In this document: piece by piece, positions 15,441 through 23,752 of the stretch
How positions within the stretch are numbered: the first letter of the stretch is position 1
Layout of the letters: each line of letters begins with the position of its first letter
Source: OFTM382 sp964352615
GTDB lineage: Bacteria > Planctomycetota > Phycisphaerae > Phycisphaerales > UBA1924
Reading direction: 5' to 3'
Length of the DNA: 25,903 nt
NCBI GenBank assembly: GCA_964352615.1
Contig: CAYGSG010000038.1
Span: 1-25,903 of the forward strand
The notes under the pieces: generated by a model
The model's database searches: none
What the model was told of the DNA's origin: nothing
What the model saw: the letters and a program-made list of their open reading frames with translations, nothing else
Program-made: the position numbers and the translations under genes

Positions 15441-17885
15441 ATGACCCAGCCGTCCAAGGCCATCACGCGCGCCGACCTCATCAACCTCGGCAGAGCCGCC
15501 AAGCCCTGGGACTACCTGCCCATCGCCATCGAGGCCCTCAAAGCCGTGCCCAACGACTGCGGCCTGCGCTTTCTGACCGCGGCCAACTTCGTGGCTGTTG
15601 GGCTCAGGACCGCTGCGGGCGAACAGCTCGAAGTGCTCAGGGCCTCCGGGCCTGAAGCCGAGGCCCACCCGGACGTGGCCAAACTGGCCGAGGCGATCGA
15701 GCAGTTGCCCGATGACCGGGTTCCCACGGCCGACGCCCATCAGATCGCCATGCGCAATATCCGCGCGTTGCGGGCGAACAGGCCCCACCTCAGCAGCCCC
15801 ATCGCAGCGGGCCTCGCCGGGTGGGCCGCCCTCAACGCCTCGGGCTCGATCGAGCGGTTCAGGGCTGCCGACGCCAACGTCGTCCTGCGCCAAGGCGGCG
15901 ATTGGCAACTGCTCGCCGACCTCAAGAGCGTGGCCCGAGCGTTCGTCCAACAGCATCTGCCAGAGGCCAACGCTGCCAGCTCGTTGGTCAAGCCCATCGT
16001 CATCGAGGGAGCCCGCCCGCCGTGGCTGCTGATCTCGGCCATGCAGGCAACGCCCCGCACCGCCATCGGCTACCAGCCCAGGGTGGTCCTCGTGCAGGAG
16101 CACCCGCTCGACCTGATCGAAGGCCTCGCCGCCATCGACTTCGCGGTCGAGCTGACCGACCCGCGCCTGCATGTCGAGATCGGCCCCGGTGCTGCGAGCA
16201 AGCTCGAACAGTGGCTGCTCGGGCGCAATCGCACGCAGATCGCCGGGCTTGTTGTGACGACTCCGGGCACCACCAAAGCCGCCAGCCCGAGCGTGGGCGA
16301 AGCCGTGCAGGCGGTGGTGCGGGTACAGGAAGACGAGCACCGGGCGCTGCAATTGAGCGTCGATCGCCGATACGCCCAGCGGACCCCCGCGTGGTGGGCG
16401 CACCGGTTCAGCGAATCGCTCGCGGGCCGGGCCGAGCCGCTGCGGGTGCTGATCCCAACGTCGGTCTACTCCACGTTCGTTCAGCACTCGGCCGCCGACC
16501 TCGCGCACGCGCTCAACACCAAGGGCTATAGCGCGCAGGTGCTCAAGGAATCGAACCGAAACGAGATGCTCGCGACCACCGCGACGCTCGAAGCGATCGA
16601 TCGGCTCGAACCCGACCTCGTGCTCATGATCAACCACACGCGCCGGGTGCCGATCGGCTCGCTCTTGCCCGATGGGCTGCCCGTGGTGACGTGGGTGCAG
16701 GACTCGGCCCCCGAGGTCTTCGCGCCAGACGCGGCGCGGGCCGTCGGACCGCTGGACTTTGTCGTCGGGCACCTGCTGGACCGTGTGCGAGAGCAATTCA
16801 GCGCCAGACCGGGCCAGAGCCTGGCCCTGCCTGTGCCGGTGAGTGCCAGCAAGTTTTCCAGCGAACCCATCGATGCCGCTCTGCGCGCGGAGACCGAGTG
16901 CGATGTCTCGATCGCTACCCATCAGAGCCAGACTCCGAGCCAATTCGTGAGCCAATGGCTGGATGGACAGCAAGACGCGAAGCTTCGCACGATGGGCGAG
17001 CGTGTCAGCGCTGATCTCATGAAGTGGCTCGAAACCGGCGACGGCCGGGTGGTCAGTTCAGCCAATCGTTTCGTAAATGAGGCCGTCGAGCGAGCCACCG
17101 GGCATCGAGAGCCGGGCACGATCGACCGGCTGCTGCACGGCCTGGCCATGCCGCTGGCCGACCGCGTGCTGAGGCACCGCGCGGCCCTGTGGTGCGCGCA
17201 CCTGGCTCGACGCAGGGGTGTGCGCTTTGCGCTGTGGGGCAACGGCTGGGGCCAGAGCCCCGAGCTGGCCCGGTACGCGCGTGGCCCGGCCGCCCACGGC
17301 GAGCAGCTCCGAGCAATCTACCAGGCCTCGGGCGTGCACCTGCACGTTTCGGCCCACACGCTCATTCACCAGCGAGTGGTCGAGTGCGCGCTCTCGGGCG
17401 GGCTGCCTGTTTGCTACCTCCTGGATGCTGCCATTCCCTACCTGCGTTCACGGATGGAGCCAGAACTGGTGCATGCAACGCCCGTGCGCACCGATTCAGA
17501 CGGCACCCAGTACTTCAGCGCCGATGCCACCCCCTTGGCGCGTGCGTACACCGCCTTGTGCAAGGCCGCCCATGTGCCGGCGGACGTCTACCTGGATAAG
17601 CACGAGCGCGCGAAGATCGAGCGCGGCGAAGCCAGGCCCGCACCCGAGCACCTGGACCCTTCGTGGCTCTTGGGCGACCTGCCAGCGATCGGGTATCGCA
17701 CACTCGACCAGCTCGCCGATCGCATCGACCGGGCACGCGACCCGCAATGGAGAGCGGCGAGGTCATCGGTGATCGCCGAGCGTGTGCGCGAGCACTTTAC
17801 CCACGAGGCCCTGATCGGCCCGCTGTTCGCCATGATGGAGCGCTCGCTGCAAGAGCGGCTCGATGCCGCCGAGGTCGCGGCATGA
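15441..17885 (+). CDS. Large CgeB-like glycosyltransferase with a long N-terminal region
   Basis: 814 residues. The C-terminal half resembles CgeB/DUF3880-type GT-B enzymes. From about residue 333 comes LRVLIPTSVYSTFVQHSAAD, then LEPDLVLMINHTRRVP and LPVVTWVQDSAPEVF (the acceptor-side domain, with the typical 'D-x-V-x-x-W-x-Q-D' feel). From about 625 comes SGVHLHVSAHTLIHQRVVE, then CALSGGLPVCY (donor-side, with Glu before the Cys-Ala-x-Gly-Gly turn). Residues 1-330 are unusual: a short helical repeat-like start (DYLPIAIEALKAVPNDCGLRF, comparable to a TPR), then alpha/beta sequence that I cannot assign. The ATG at 15441 has no obvious Shine-Dalgarno, and the frame remains open upstream. Divergent from hldE; its stop overlaps the next start (ATGA). 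Confidence 0.8.
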   Translation: MTQPSKAITRADLINLGRAAKPWDYLPIAIEALKAVPNDCGLRFLTAANFVAVGLRTAAGEQLEVLRASGPEAEAHPDVAKLAEAIEQLPDDRVPTADAHQIAMRNIRALRANRPHLSSPIAAGLAGWAALNASGSIERFRAADANVVLRQGGDWQLLADLKSVARAFVQQHLPEANAASSLVKPIVIEGARPPWLLISAMQATPRTAIGYQPRVVLVQEHPLDLIEGLAAIDFAVELTDPRLHVEIGPGAASKLEQWLLGRNRTQIAGLVVTTPGTTKAASPSVGEAVQAVVRVQEDEHRALQLSVDRRYAQRTPAWWAHRFSESLAGRAEPLRVLIPTSVYSTFVQHSAADLAHALNTKGYSAQVLKESNRNEMLATTATLEAIDRLEPDLVLMINHTRRVPIGSLLPDGLPVVTWVQDSAPEVFAPDAARAVGPLDFVVGHLLDRVREQFSARPGQSLALPVPVSASKFSSEPIDAALRAETECDVSIATHQSQTPSQFVSQWLDGQQDAKLRTMGERVSADLMKWLETGDGRVVSSANRFVNEAVERATGHREPGTIDRLLHGLAMPLADRVLRHRAALWCAHLARRRGVRFALWGNGWGQSPELARYARGPAAHGEQLRAIYQASGVHLHVSAHTLIHQRVVECALSGGLPVCYLLDAAIPYLRSRMEPELVHATPVRTDSDGTQYFSADATPLARAYTALCKAAHVPADVYLDKHERAKIERGEARPAPEHLDPSWLLGDLPAIGYRTLDQLADRIDRARDPQWRAARSSVIAERVREHFTHEALIGPLFAMMERSLQERLDAAEVAA

Positions 17886-19456
17886 CGCGGGTGGTCAGCC
17901 TTCATCGTGCGCACGCTCTCAGCGGGGTGTCGGTCGCGGGGGCGCGCCTGGCCGACATGTTCCAGAGCCTTACCCCGATGCTGGTCGGAGCCTCGCTCAC
18001 GCAAGACCATCAGCAGCGTTCGCCCTTCGCGATGTGCGAGCGAACCAAGCTGTGTTCGTGGGACGCAGGTTCGAGCGCTCTGGAGCAGGTGGAGCGGGTG
18101 GGCGCGGCGCTGATCGAGGCGAGCGCGCAGCTCGTGCTGGCCAACGATCTGCCGCACGCGGCGCTGGCAGCGGCCCTGGAGCCCGGCCTGCGCTGCGCCG
18201 GTGTGTTCTACGGCGATCACCCGCGCGACCACGAGTTCTACGAGCTCATCATGCCGTTGTGCGATGCGTGGACGGGCGTGAGCGAATCGATCGTGCGCAC
18301 GGCGAGCGTGCATGGCCTGGGAACTCCCGAGCCGGTCGCGTGCCCGATGCTCGTGCCGAGCGAGCCCCTTCCGATGGGCCCGTCGGGGCCACTCAGGGTG
18401 CTCTACGCTGGCTGGCTTGACGGGAACAAACGCCCGCTGGATCTCGTGGGGTTGTGCGACGCGCTCGCTGCGAGCCACACTCCCTTTGAGATGGTCATCG
18501 CGGGGGACGGGCCGCTGGCGTCCGAGCTTGGCCGGCGCATGGTGGCGCACACGAAGGCTGGCCGGGCAAGGCTGTTGGGCGGCGTGGTGCATCAAGCCAT
18601 GCAGGCCTGGCACGAGTGGAGCGATGTGCTCGTGCTGCCCAGCCAGAGCGAGGGCTGCCCGCTGGTCGTGCTCGAATCGATGGCCGCGGGCCGAGCCATC
18701 GCGGTCTCCACGGGCAGCGGCGGAGCCCGCGACGCGATCGCCCACGGCGTGGACGGGCTGATCTTTGAAATCGGGGACATGCAAACGCTGGCGAGCGAAC
18801 TGGCCGCGTTAGCGAGAGACCGAAACAGGCTGGCGCGGATGGGGCGGGCCGCCCATGCGCTCGCGCAGCGGGAGTTTGCCCAGGGTGCGTGCGTGCCCCG
18901 CTTCAATCGGCTGTTCGCTTCCGCGATGGCAGCGCCCACTGGCAACCCCATGAGCCGATGGCCCGCGTTCGTGCGCACGCTCTGCTTTCTAGGCGCGTGC
19001 TCGCGTGACGACCTTCAGCGTGCTCGGGCGCTGTACGCTCGAGCCAACGAAATGGACGAAGCTTCGTTGTCATTGGAGATTCCAAGACTGGTCCCGCCGC
19101 GCGAGCGGCTCGTGCGTGATGCGATCGACCAGCTCGCGCGATCCGGATTCGCACGCATCGCGTTGTACGGGGCTGGTGCGCACACGCGGGCCGTGGGTCC
19201 AGCGTTCAAGGGCGATGCGAGGGTTGTTGCCATCGTCGATGACGAAGCGGCCAACGATTCCATCACCAGCATGCACGGCCTGCCGATCGTTCGGCCCGAG
19301 CGAGCGATCGAGATGGGTATCGATGCGTTGCTCCTGTCGAGCGACGGGTTCGAAGTGCTGCTCGCCGAGCGGGCTGCGCTGTGGACCAGGGGCCTGCCGG
19401 TGCTCGGGCTGTACACGCACGCAGTGCACTGTGTGCCGAAGCTACGCAGCGCGTGA
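17882..19456 (+). CDS. Glycosyltransferase family 4 protein with C-terminal Rossmann module
   Basis: 524 residues. The GT-B part spans about 1-365: VVSLHRAHALSGVSVAGARL at the N-terminus, LRVLYAGWLDGNKRPLDLVG at the start of the donor domain, and the signature LPSQSEGCPLVVLESMAAGR (about 252-271) followed by TGSGGARDAI. After a helical linker, residues about 424-505 form a separate small Rossmann-like domain: RIALYGAGAHTRAVGPAF, then VVAIVDDEAAN, GLPIVRPERAI and DALLLSSDGFEVLLAER. This module resembles the NAD- or ligand-binding part of PglD-like and sugar methyltransferase C-terminal domains. The ATG at 17882 overlaps the upstream stop by 4 nt. Its 3' end overlaps the convergent GT2 gene by 15 nt. 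Confidence 0.9.
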   Translation: MTRVVSLHRAHALSGVSVAGARLADMFQSLTPMLVGASLTQDHQQRSPFAMCERTKLCSWDAGSSALEQVERVGAALIEASAQLVLANDLPHAALAAALEPGLRCAGVFYGDHPRDHEFYELIMPLCDAWTGVSESIVRTASVHGLGTPEPVACPMLVPSEPLPMGPSGPLRVLYAGWLDGNKRPLDLVGLCDALAASHTPFEMVIAGDGPLASELGRRMVAHTKAGRARLLGGVVHQAMQAWHEWSDVLVLPSQSEGCPLVVLESMAAGRAIAVSTGSGGARDAIAHGVDGLIFEIGDMQTLASELAALARDRNRLARMGRAAHALAQREFAQGACVPRFNRLFASAMAAPTGNPMSRWPAFVRTLCFLGACSRDDLQRARALYARANEMDEASLSLEIPRLVPPRERLVRDAIDQLARSGFARIALYGAGAHTRAVGPAFKGDARVVAIVDDEAANDSITSMHGLPIVRPERAIEMGIDALLLSSDGFEVLLAERAALWTRGLPVLGLYTHAVHCVPKLRSA

Positions 19457-20848
19457 CCGCAGCATCTGGCCTCGCAGCGAGGCCTCGGCAGCAATCGCCA
19501 GCTCGCTCGCAATGGCTGACCACCGCATCGCGCCCGGGAACCGGCTGGCCAGATCGCGATCATCGATAGGTGAGAGAATGATCTGTCGGCCCCTCAGCGG
19601 CGCATCGATCGGCTCAGCATTGGCGGGCATGCCCGTGTTCGTTTGGTAGCGGTCGTCGCGGATGGCCAGGCGCACGTCGCGCTTGCTGGCGAGTTGTTCG
19701 ATGAGCCTGCCGTTGGTGCCGTGGCCTACGAGCACCGCATCCGTTCCGGCACGGTCGAGCAAGCGATGCGCAATGGCGCGCGGAGCAACGCTCCGCAGTG
19801 CGAACCGCTCGATGGCACGGTCCGCAAAGTTGGCCTCGGTCCATCGCTCCTGCTCGATCGCTCGCCACCAGGCAGCCAACGGCTCGTTCCAGCTCGCAGG
19901 TGCGGTCACGTCGGGTCTGGTCGTCATCGCGGCAAGCACCGCCTCGAACGAGGCATCGCCGATGAGCACGCCCGGGGCGCTGGGCATGGACCGCAGCGGC
20001 AGGCCCAGCAATTCAACCATGTCGCACGCGTCGTCCTGCCCGGGCGACGGCTTGAGCAGGGCGTGCAGGCTTGCGTAGCACATGCCGTGCATGCGCAGCA
20101 CGCGATGCAATCGCTCGGTCGAGGCATCGAGCCGCGGGTCGGCTTCAGCCACGATGTACGCTTCGCGGAGACTGGCCGCGACCTGCTCAAGAGCTGGCCC
20201 GCATTTCTTGGAAGTGCTTGAAGCCATCAGGCGGTAGCGCGAGACGTGCAGGGGCGTGGTTTGCCACTCGACGCCCCGGGCGGCCAGGCGCAGCCAGAGG
20301 TCGTAATCTTCCGAAGCGGCCGCGCCGGTGAAAGCCGCCAGGCTCATCACCTCGCGGGAGGCCATCGCCGCTGACGGCGCGACGGGGTTGTCTTCCATCA
20401 GTCGATCGAGCCCGACGGGGCCAGGGCCGGGCGAAACGCTGATGCCGACGGGCTCGCCCTGCGCATCATCGATGCTCCACGAGCCGCAGGCCGCCCCGTG
20501 GGCCTGAGCCAGCGGGGCGAGCGTTTCAAGGCACGCGGGTTCGAGCCGGTCGTCGGCATCGAGAAACTTGATGAGCCTGCCGCGCGCCGCCGCGATCGCC
20601 GCGTTGCGGGCCTGGCCCGCGCCGGCGTTGGGTTGGGTGACGACCCGCAGCCTGGGTTCAGTGCGGGCGAGTTCAGCGAGGATGGATGAGGTGCGATCCG
20701 TTGAGCCGTCGTCGCAGACGACAAGTTCCCAATCGGTGAGCGTCTGGTCTTGGACGGTGCGCAAAGTTTGCGCGATGGTGGCCTCGGCGTTGTACGCGGG
20801 CACGACCACGCTGACCAGCGGCAAACGAGTGTCTGGAGAATGGCTCAC
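19442..20848 (-). CDS. Glycosyltransferase family 2 protein with C-terminal Rossmann module
   Basis: 468 residues from the GTG at 20848. Residues 10-230 are a GT-A domain: PLVSVVVPAYNAEATIAQTL, ELVVCDDGSTDRTSS, NAGAGQARNAAIAAARG, the metal site FLDADD (95-100) and SEDYDLWLRLAARG with the catalytic acidic pair. A helical middle follows. Residues 370-440 are a small Rossmann fold: DAVLVGHGTNGRLIEQLA, VRLAIRDD, AEPIDAPL and IILSPIDDRDLASRF. It lines up motif by motif with the C-terminal module of the neighbouring GT4. The GTG is chosen because conserved sequence starts just after it; the open frame continues to 21487, but that part translates to Arg/His-rich noise antisense to the next gene. The Shine-Dalgarno is weak. 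Confidence 0.88.
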   Translation of the reverse strand: MSHSPDTRLPLVSVVVPAYNAEATIAQTLRTVQDQTLTDWELVVCDDGSTDRTSSILAELARTEPRLRVVTQPNAGAGQARNAAIAAARGRLIKFLDADDRLEPACLETLAPLAQAHGAACGSWSIDDAQGEPVGISVSPGPGPVGLDRLMEDNPVAPSAAMASREVMSLAAFTGAAASEDYDLWLRLAARGVEWQTTPLHVSRYRLMASSTSKKCGPALEQVAASLREAYIVAEADPRLDASTERLHRVLRMHGMCYASLHALLKPSPGQDDACDMVELLGLPLRSMPSAPGVLIGDASFEAVLAAMTTRPDVTAPASWNEPLAAWWRAIEQERWTEANFADRAIERFALRSVAPRAIAHRLLDRAGTDAVLVGHGTNGRLIEQLASKRDVRLAIRDDRYQTNTGMPANAEPIDAPLRGRQIILSPIDDRDLASRFPGAMRWSAIASELAIAAEASLRGQMLRSRAA

Positions 20849-20938
20849 GCACCCGAGATCGGCCCAGACCAAGCCGACCGATGAAAATGGAACACTCGCT
20901 GCGCTCTTGAGCCGATACCTCCGTCCGTCCACAGACTT

Positions 20939-22354
20939 ATGACCGAGCACCAACCCGACCCAACCAGCCAGCCCGCGATCGCCCCACAGGCCCGGGTGGC
21001 CGATGCGCTCGCCATCATCCTCTCCCCCGGCACGGGCATCGAACAGTGGTTCCGCTCGGGGGTCATGGACCGCGAGTGGGCGCTCTACCAACAGATGGCC
21101 CCCGCGTACGGCCAACTGGTGATCGTGACCGACATGCAGACGCCGTCGGCTGCGTGCCAGGCGGCGCTCATCGCGGGCGAGACACCGGTGCGAGTCGTCG
21201 CCAACCCGGATGCGCTCGAACGGTCGGCGTGGCTCGCGGGCCTTGGCCCAGCGCTCGATGAAGCGCTCGACGGGTGCGAATCGGTCGTCATCAAGACCAA
21301 CCAGTTCTCGGCTTCCGAGGCCGCGCTGCGCGTGCTGAGCCATGCGCAAGCAGCGGGAAAGACCGCGGGGCTGATCGCACGGGGCGGCTACCTGTGGTCC
21401 CGGTTCGAGGCCGAGGCCCACGGCCCGGAATCGAAGATCGCCGCCGAGGTCGCCAGTCGAGAGGGCGAACTGTGCCGACGCGCGCACGTGGTCGTGGGCA
21501 CCACCCGCGAGATGCTCGAGGATCTGTCATGGCGGTACGGGCTGGACCCGGTGGCACTGCAGCTCATCCCGAATTACATACTCGACTCAGGCCCGCTGCT
21601 CGATCCGGACGAACGCGAGCCCAACACCGTGCTCGTGTGCGGCCAGCTCGTCGAGCGCAAGCGCGTGGCGCTGGTGCTGCGGGCAGCGGTGCTGCTCAAG
21701 GACACGACGCCCATCAAGGTAGAAGTCATCGGCGACGGCCCGCTTCGCGATGAGCTGATGGCGCTGGCCAAAGACCTTGGCGTGACGGCTAGGTTCACGC
21801 CCAAGCTTCAGCACGAGGAACTGCTCGAACGGATGCGCCGCTGCACGATGTTCGTGCAGATGTCGCAGCGAGAGGGCCACCCAAAGACCGTGCTTGAAGC
21901 GATGAGCGCCGGCGCGCCGGTCGTGGTCGCGGATGCGCCGGGGCTGGGCGACCAGATCGCACACGGCGTGACGGGGCTGATATGCCCGGCTGAACCCAGC
22001 CCGCTGGCGCACCTGCTCGGGCCGCTCATCGAGGACAAAGACTGGCGCGAATCGATCGGCGAGGCGGCCCAACTGCACATCCGCAGGGCGTGCGCGCTCG
22101 AGGTGGTCGTGCCCAAAGAGCTGGATGCGGCAAGGGCCGCGATGGCGTCGGCCCGCAAAGCCGAGCCCGCTGGCGGCGCGGTGTCGCCCGTGCGGTGGAG
22201 CCCCGAACTGCTCTCGCAAGATCCAAAGCTCGCGGTTGAGGCCTGGCGCGACAGCCTGCACGAGTACGCCAAGCGGCTCGACCCACAGACGGCTTCGAGG
22301 TTCCTCGCAGCGCTCGACGGTTGGACGGACTCGATGCAGGGCGATGCCGCCTGA
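20939..22354 (+). CDS. Glycosyltransferase family 4 protein
   Basis: 471 residues, GT-B fold. The N-terminal domain (about 25-220) is divergent but carries LAIILSPGTGIEQWFRSG and, later, GLIARGGYLWSRFE and AHVVVGTTREMLEDLSWRYG, typical of acceptor domains. The donor domain begins at NTVLVCGQLVERKRVALVL (about 228) and contains VEVIGDGPLRDEL and the signature MSQREGHPKTVLEAMSAGAP (about 306-325) with EGHPK in place of EGFPK. The last 60 residues form a helical tail. It diverges from the second GT2 gene across a 90-bp gap and has no clear Shine-Dalgarno. It belongs to the glycosylation locus by position. Donor and acceptor are unknown. Confidence 0.9.
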   Translation: MTEHQPDPTSQPAIAPQARVADALAIILSPGTGIEQWFRSGVMDREWALYQQMAPAYGQLVIVTDMQTPSAACQAALIAGETPVRVVANPDALERSAWLAGLGPALDEALDGCESVVIKTNQFSASEAALRVLSHAQAAGKTAGLIARGGYLWSRFEAEAHGPESKIAAEVASREGELCRRAHVVVGTTREMLEDLSWRYGLDPVALQLIPNYILDSGPLLDPDEREPNTVLVCGQLVERKRVALVLRAAVLLKDTTPIKVEVIGDGPLRDELMALAKDLGVTARFTPKLQHEELLERMRRCTMFVQMSQREGHPKTVLEAMSAGAPVVVADAPGLGDQIAHGVTGLICPAEPSPLAHLLGPLIEDKDWRESIGEAAQLHIRRACALEVVVPKELDAARAAMASARKAEPAGGAVSPVRWSPELLSQDPKLAVEAWRDSLHEYAKRLDPQTASRFLAALDGWTDSMQGDAA

Positions 22355-22411
22355 GCACGATCGGCCAGCAAGCTGGTATCGGCCGCATGCGGGGCGTTCC
22401 TACGCTTGGCC

Positions 22412-22417
22412 AGGAGG
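22412..22417 (+). promoter_or_regulatory. Strong ribosome binding site fixing the nadA start
   Basis: AGGAGG, five bases before the ATG at 22423. It is one of the few perfect Shine-Dalgarno sites in the window and selects this start over in-frame ATGs further upstream (22321, inside the previous gene). Confidence 0.85.
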
Positions 22418-22422
22418 CGATC

Positions 22423-23670
22423 ATGCTCTGGCAACCCTCGCTCGACGAGACCTACACCCGGATGCCCACCGGCGAACTGGCTGAACGCATCAGCGCGCGC
22501 CGGGCGCAGCTCGGCGAGAAGCTGGTGATCCTCGGGCACCACTACCAGGCGGACGAGGTGATCCGCCACGCGGACTTCACGGGCGACAGCCTGCTGCTGA
22601 GCCAGATCGCGGCGCGTGTGTCGGGCGAGCAGCCCGTCGAACACGTGGTCTTCTGCGGCGTTCACTTCATGGCCGAGTCCGCGGACATGCTCACGCCCGA
22701 ATCGGTGAAGGTGATCCTGCCCGATCTTTCAGCGGGCTGTTCGATGGCGGACATGGCCGATTACGACGACACGGTCGAGGCGTGGGACGCGCTGCACGAG
22801 TCGCTGCAAAGCCAGGGCTGGCACGGGCGCATCGTGCCGGTGACGTATGTGAACAGTTCGGCGGCGATCAAGGCGTTCGTCGGTGAGCGCGGCGGGGCCT
22901 GCTGCACCAGCTCGAACGCCGAGCGCGTGGTTCGGTGGGCACTCGAAGGCGGCACGCAGCCGGCGGGCGAGGGCGAGGACATCAAGCTGTTGTTCCTGCC
23001 CGATCAGCACCTCGGGCGCAACACGATGGAGCACCTGGGCTACGACGTGGCCTCGCAGACCGCGCTGTACGACCCCAAGCAGCGGGCTTTGGGCCAAGCA
23101 CTTGGCGGGATGACGCCCGAGTTGCTGCTGGCTGCTAAAGCGGTGCTGTGGGCGGGGCACTGCTCGGTGCACAAGCTGTTTAGGCCCGAGCACTGCGAGC
23201 AGGTGCGCGAGCGGAGCAAGCTGGCCGAGGCCAAGGGCGAGCCCGCTGAACGGATTATCGTGCACCCCGAGTGCGCGCGCGAGGTGGTGCAGTTGGCCGA
23301 CGAGTGGGGATCGACGGAGAAGATCATCCAGACGATCCGGGCCGCCGAGCCCGGCAGCCGGTGGTCGGTGGGCACGGAGGTGCACCTGGTGAGCCGCCTT
23401 GCGAATGAAGCCGCCGAGCGGGGCGTGCAGGTGCGGATATTGTCGGAGTGCCAGTGCTTGTGCACAACGATGTACCGCATCGATGAGCCGCACCTGCTGT
23501 GGGTGCTCGATCGGCTCTGTGGCGTGGGCAAACGCGAGGGCACGCGCGATGGCAAGCCAGAGGCGGTGAATGTGATTGCTGTGCATCCGGAGGTGCGCGC
23601 GCTCGCGCTCAAGGCGCTGGACCGGATGCTGGAGTTGGTGGACCCCGCTGCGGTGCAGCCTGTTGACTAG
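22423..23670 (+). CDS. nadA: Quinolinate synthase A
   Basis: Condenses iminoaspartate with dihydroxyacetone phosphate to quinolinate, for de novo NAD synthesis, using an oxygen-sensitive [4Fe-4S] cluster. 415 residues. Motifs: VILGHHYQADEV (35-46), FTGDSLLLS, VVFCGVHFMAESADML (75-90), LPDLSAGCSMADM with cluster Cys106, VTYVNSSAAIKA, LFLPDQHLGRNT, AVLWAGHCSVH with Cys247, VHPECAREV, GTEVHLVSRLA and SECQCLCTTMYRI, which supplies the third cluster Cys (343, 345 or 347). It is longer than E. coli NadA (about 347). A perfect Shine-Dalgarno fixes the start. No nadB or nadC is adjacent. It is 68 bp from the upstream glycosyltransferase gene and is probably independent of it. Confidence 0.96.
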   Translation: MLWQPSLDETYTRMPTGELAERISARRAQLGEKLVILGHHYQADEVIRHADFTGDSLLLSQIAARVSGEQPVEHVVFCGVHFMAESADMLTPESVKVILPDLSAGCSMADMADYDDTVEAWDALHESLQSQGWHGRIVPVTYVNSSAAIKAFVGERGGACCTSSNAERVVRWALEGGTQPAGEGEDIKLLFLPDQHLGRNTMEHLGYDVASQTALYDPKQRALGQALGGMTPELLLAAKAVLWAGHCSVHKLFRPEHCEQVRERSKLAEAKGEPAERIIVHPECAREVVQLADEWGSTEKIIQTIRAAEPGSRWSVGTEVHLVSRLANEAAERGVQVRILSECQCLCTTMYRIDEPHLLWVLDRLCGVGKREGTRDGKPEAVNVIAVHPEVRALALKALDRMLELVDPAAVQPVD

Positions 23671-23682
23671 CCAATGAACGAA

Positions 23683-23718
23683 CTGGTGGTCGGGCTGGTG
23701 GTCGGGCTGGTGGTCGGG
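23683..23718. repeat. Three tandem copies of a 12-base unit
   Basis: CTGGTGGTCGGG is repeated exactly three times (23683-23694, 23695-23706, 23707-23718) just after nadA. On the + strand a 22-codon frame (ATG at 23674, TGA at 23740-23742) reads through it as repeated LVVG; I do not call it a gene because it has no ribosome binding site and consists of the repeat. Confidence 0.8.
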
Positions 23719-23728
23719 CTGGCCGACG

Positions 23729-23752
23729 AGCCCGTCGATTGACACACGGGCT
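23729..23752. terminator. Weak hairpin between nadA and the HU gene
   Basis: AGCCCGT (23729-23735) pairs with ACGGGCT (23746-23752) across a 10-base loop, touching the HU stop codon. It is a plausible shared stop for these convergent genes, but the stem is short and there is no T-run. Confidence 0.25.

Noticed and set aside
15321..16973. A 550-codon open frame on the - strand
   Set aside because: It is antisense to the CgeB-like gene, with Arg/Gly/His-rich translation and no motifs.
20849..21487. A 213-residue N-terminal extension of the second GT2
   Set aside because: The extension is antisense to the neighbouring GT4 and is low-quality sequence. The GT2 domain starts a few residues after the GTG at 20848.
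23683..23718. CRISPR-like array
   Set aside because: The 12-base units are directly contiguous with no spacers, and there are no cas genes.
23674..23742. A 22-codon hydrophobic micro-ORF (repeated LVVG)
   Set aside because: It is made of the 12-base repeat, lacks a ribosome binding site and has nothing else in support.
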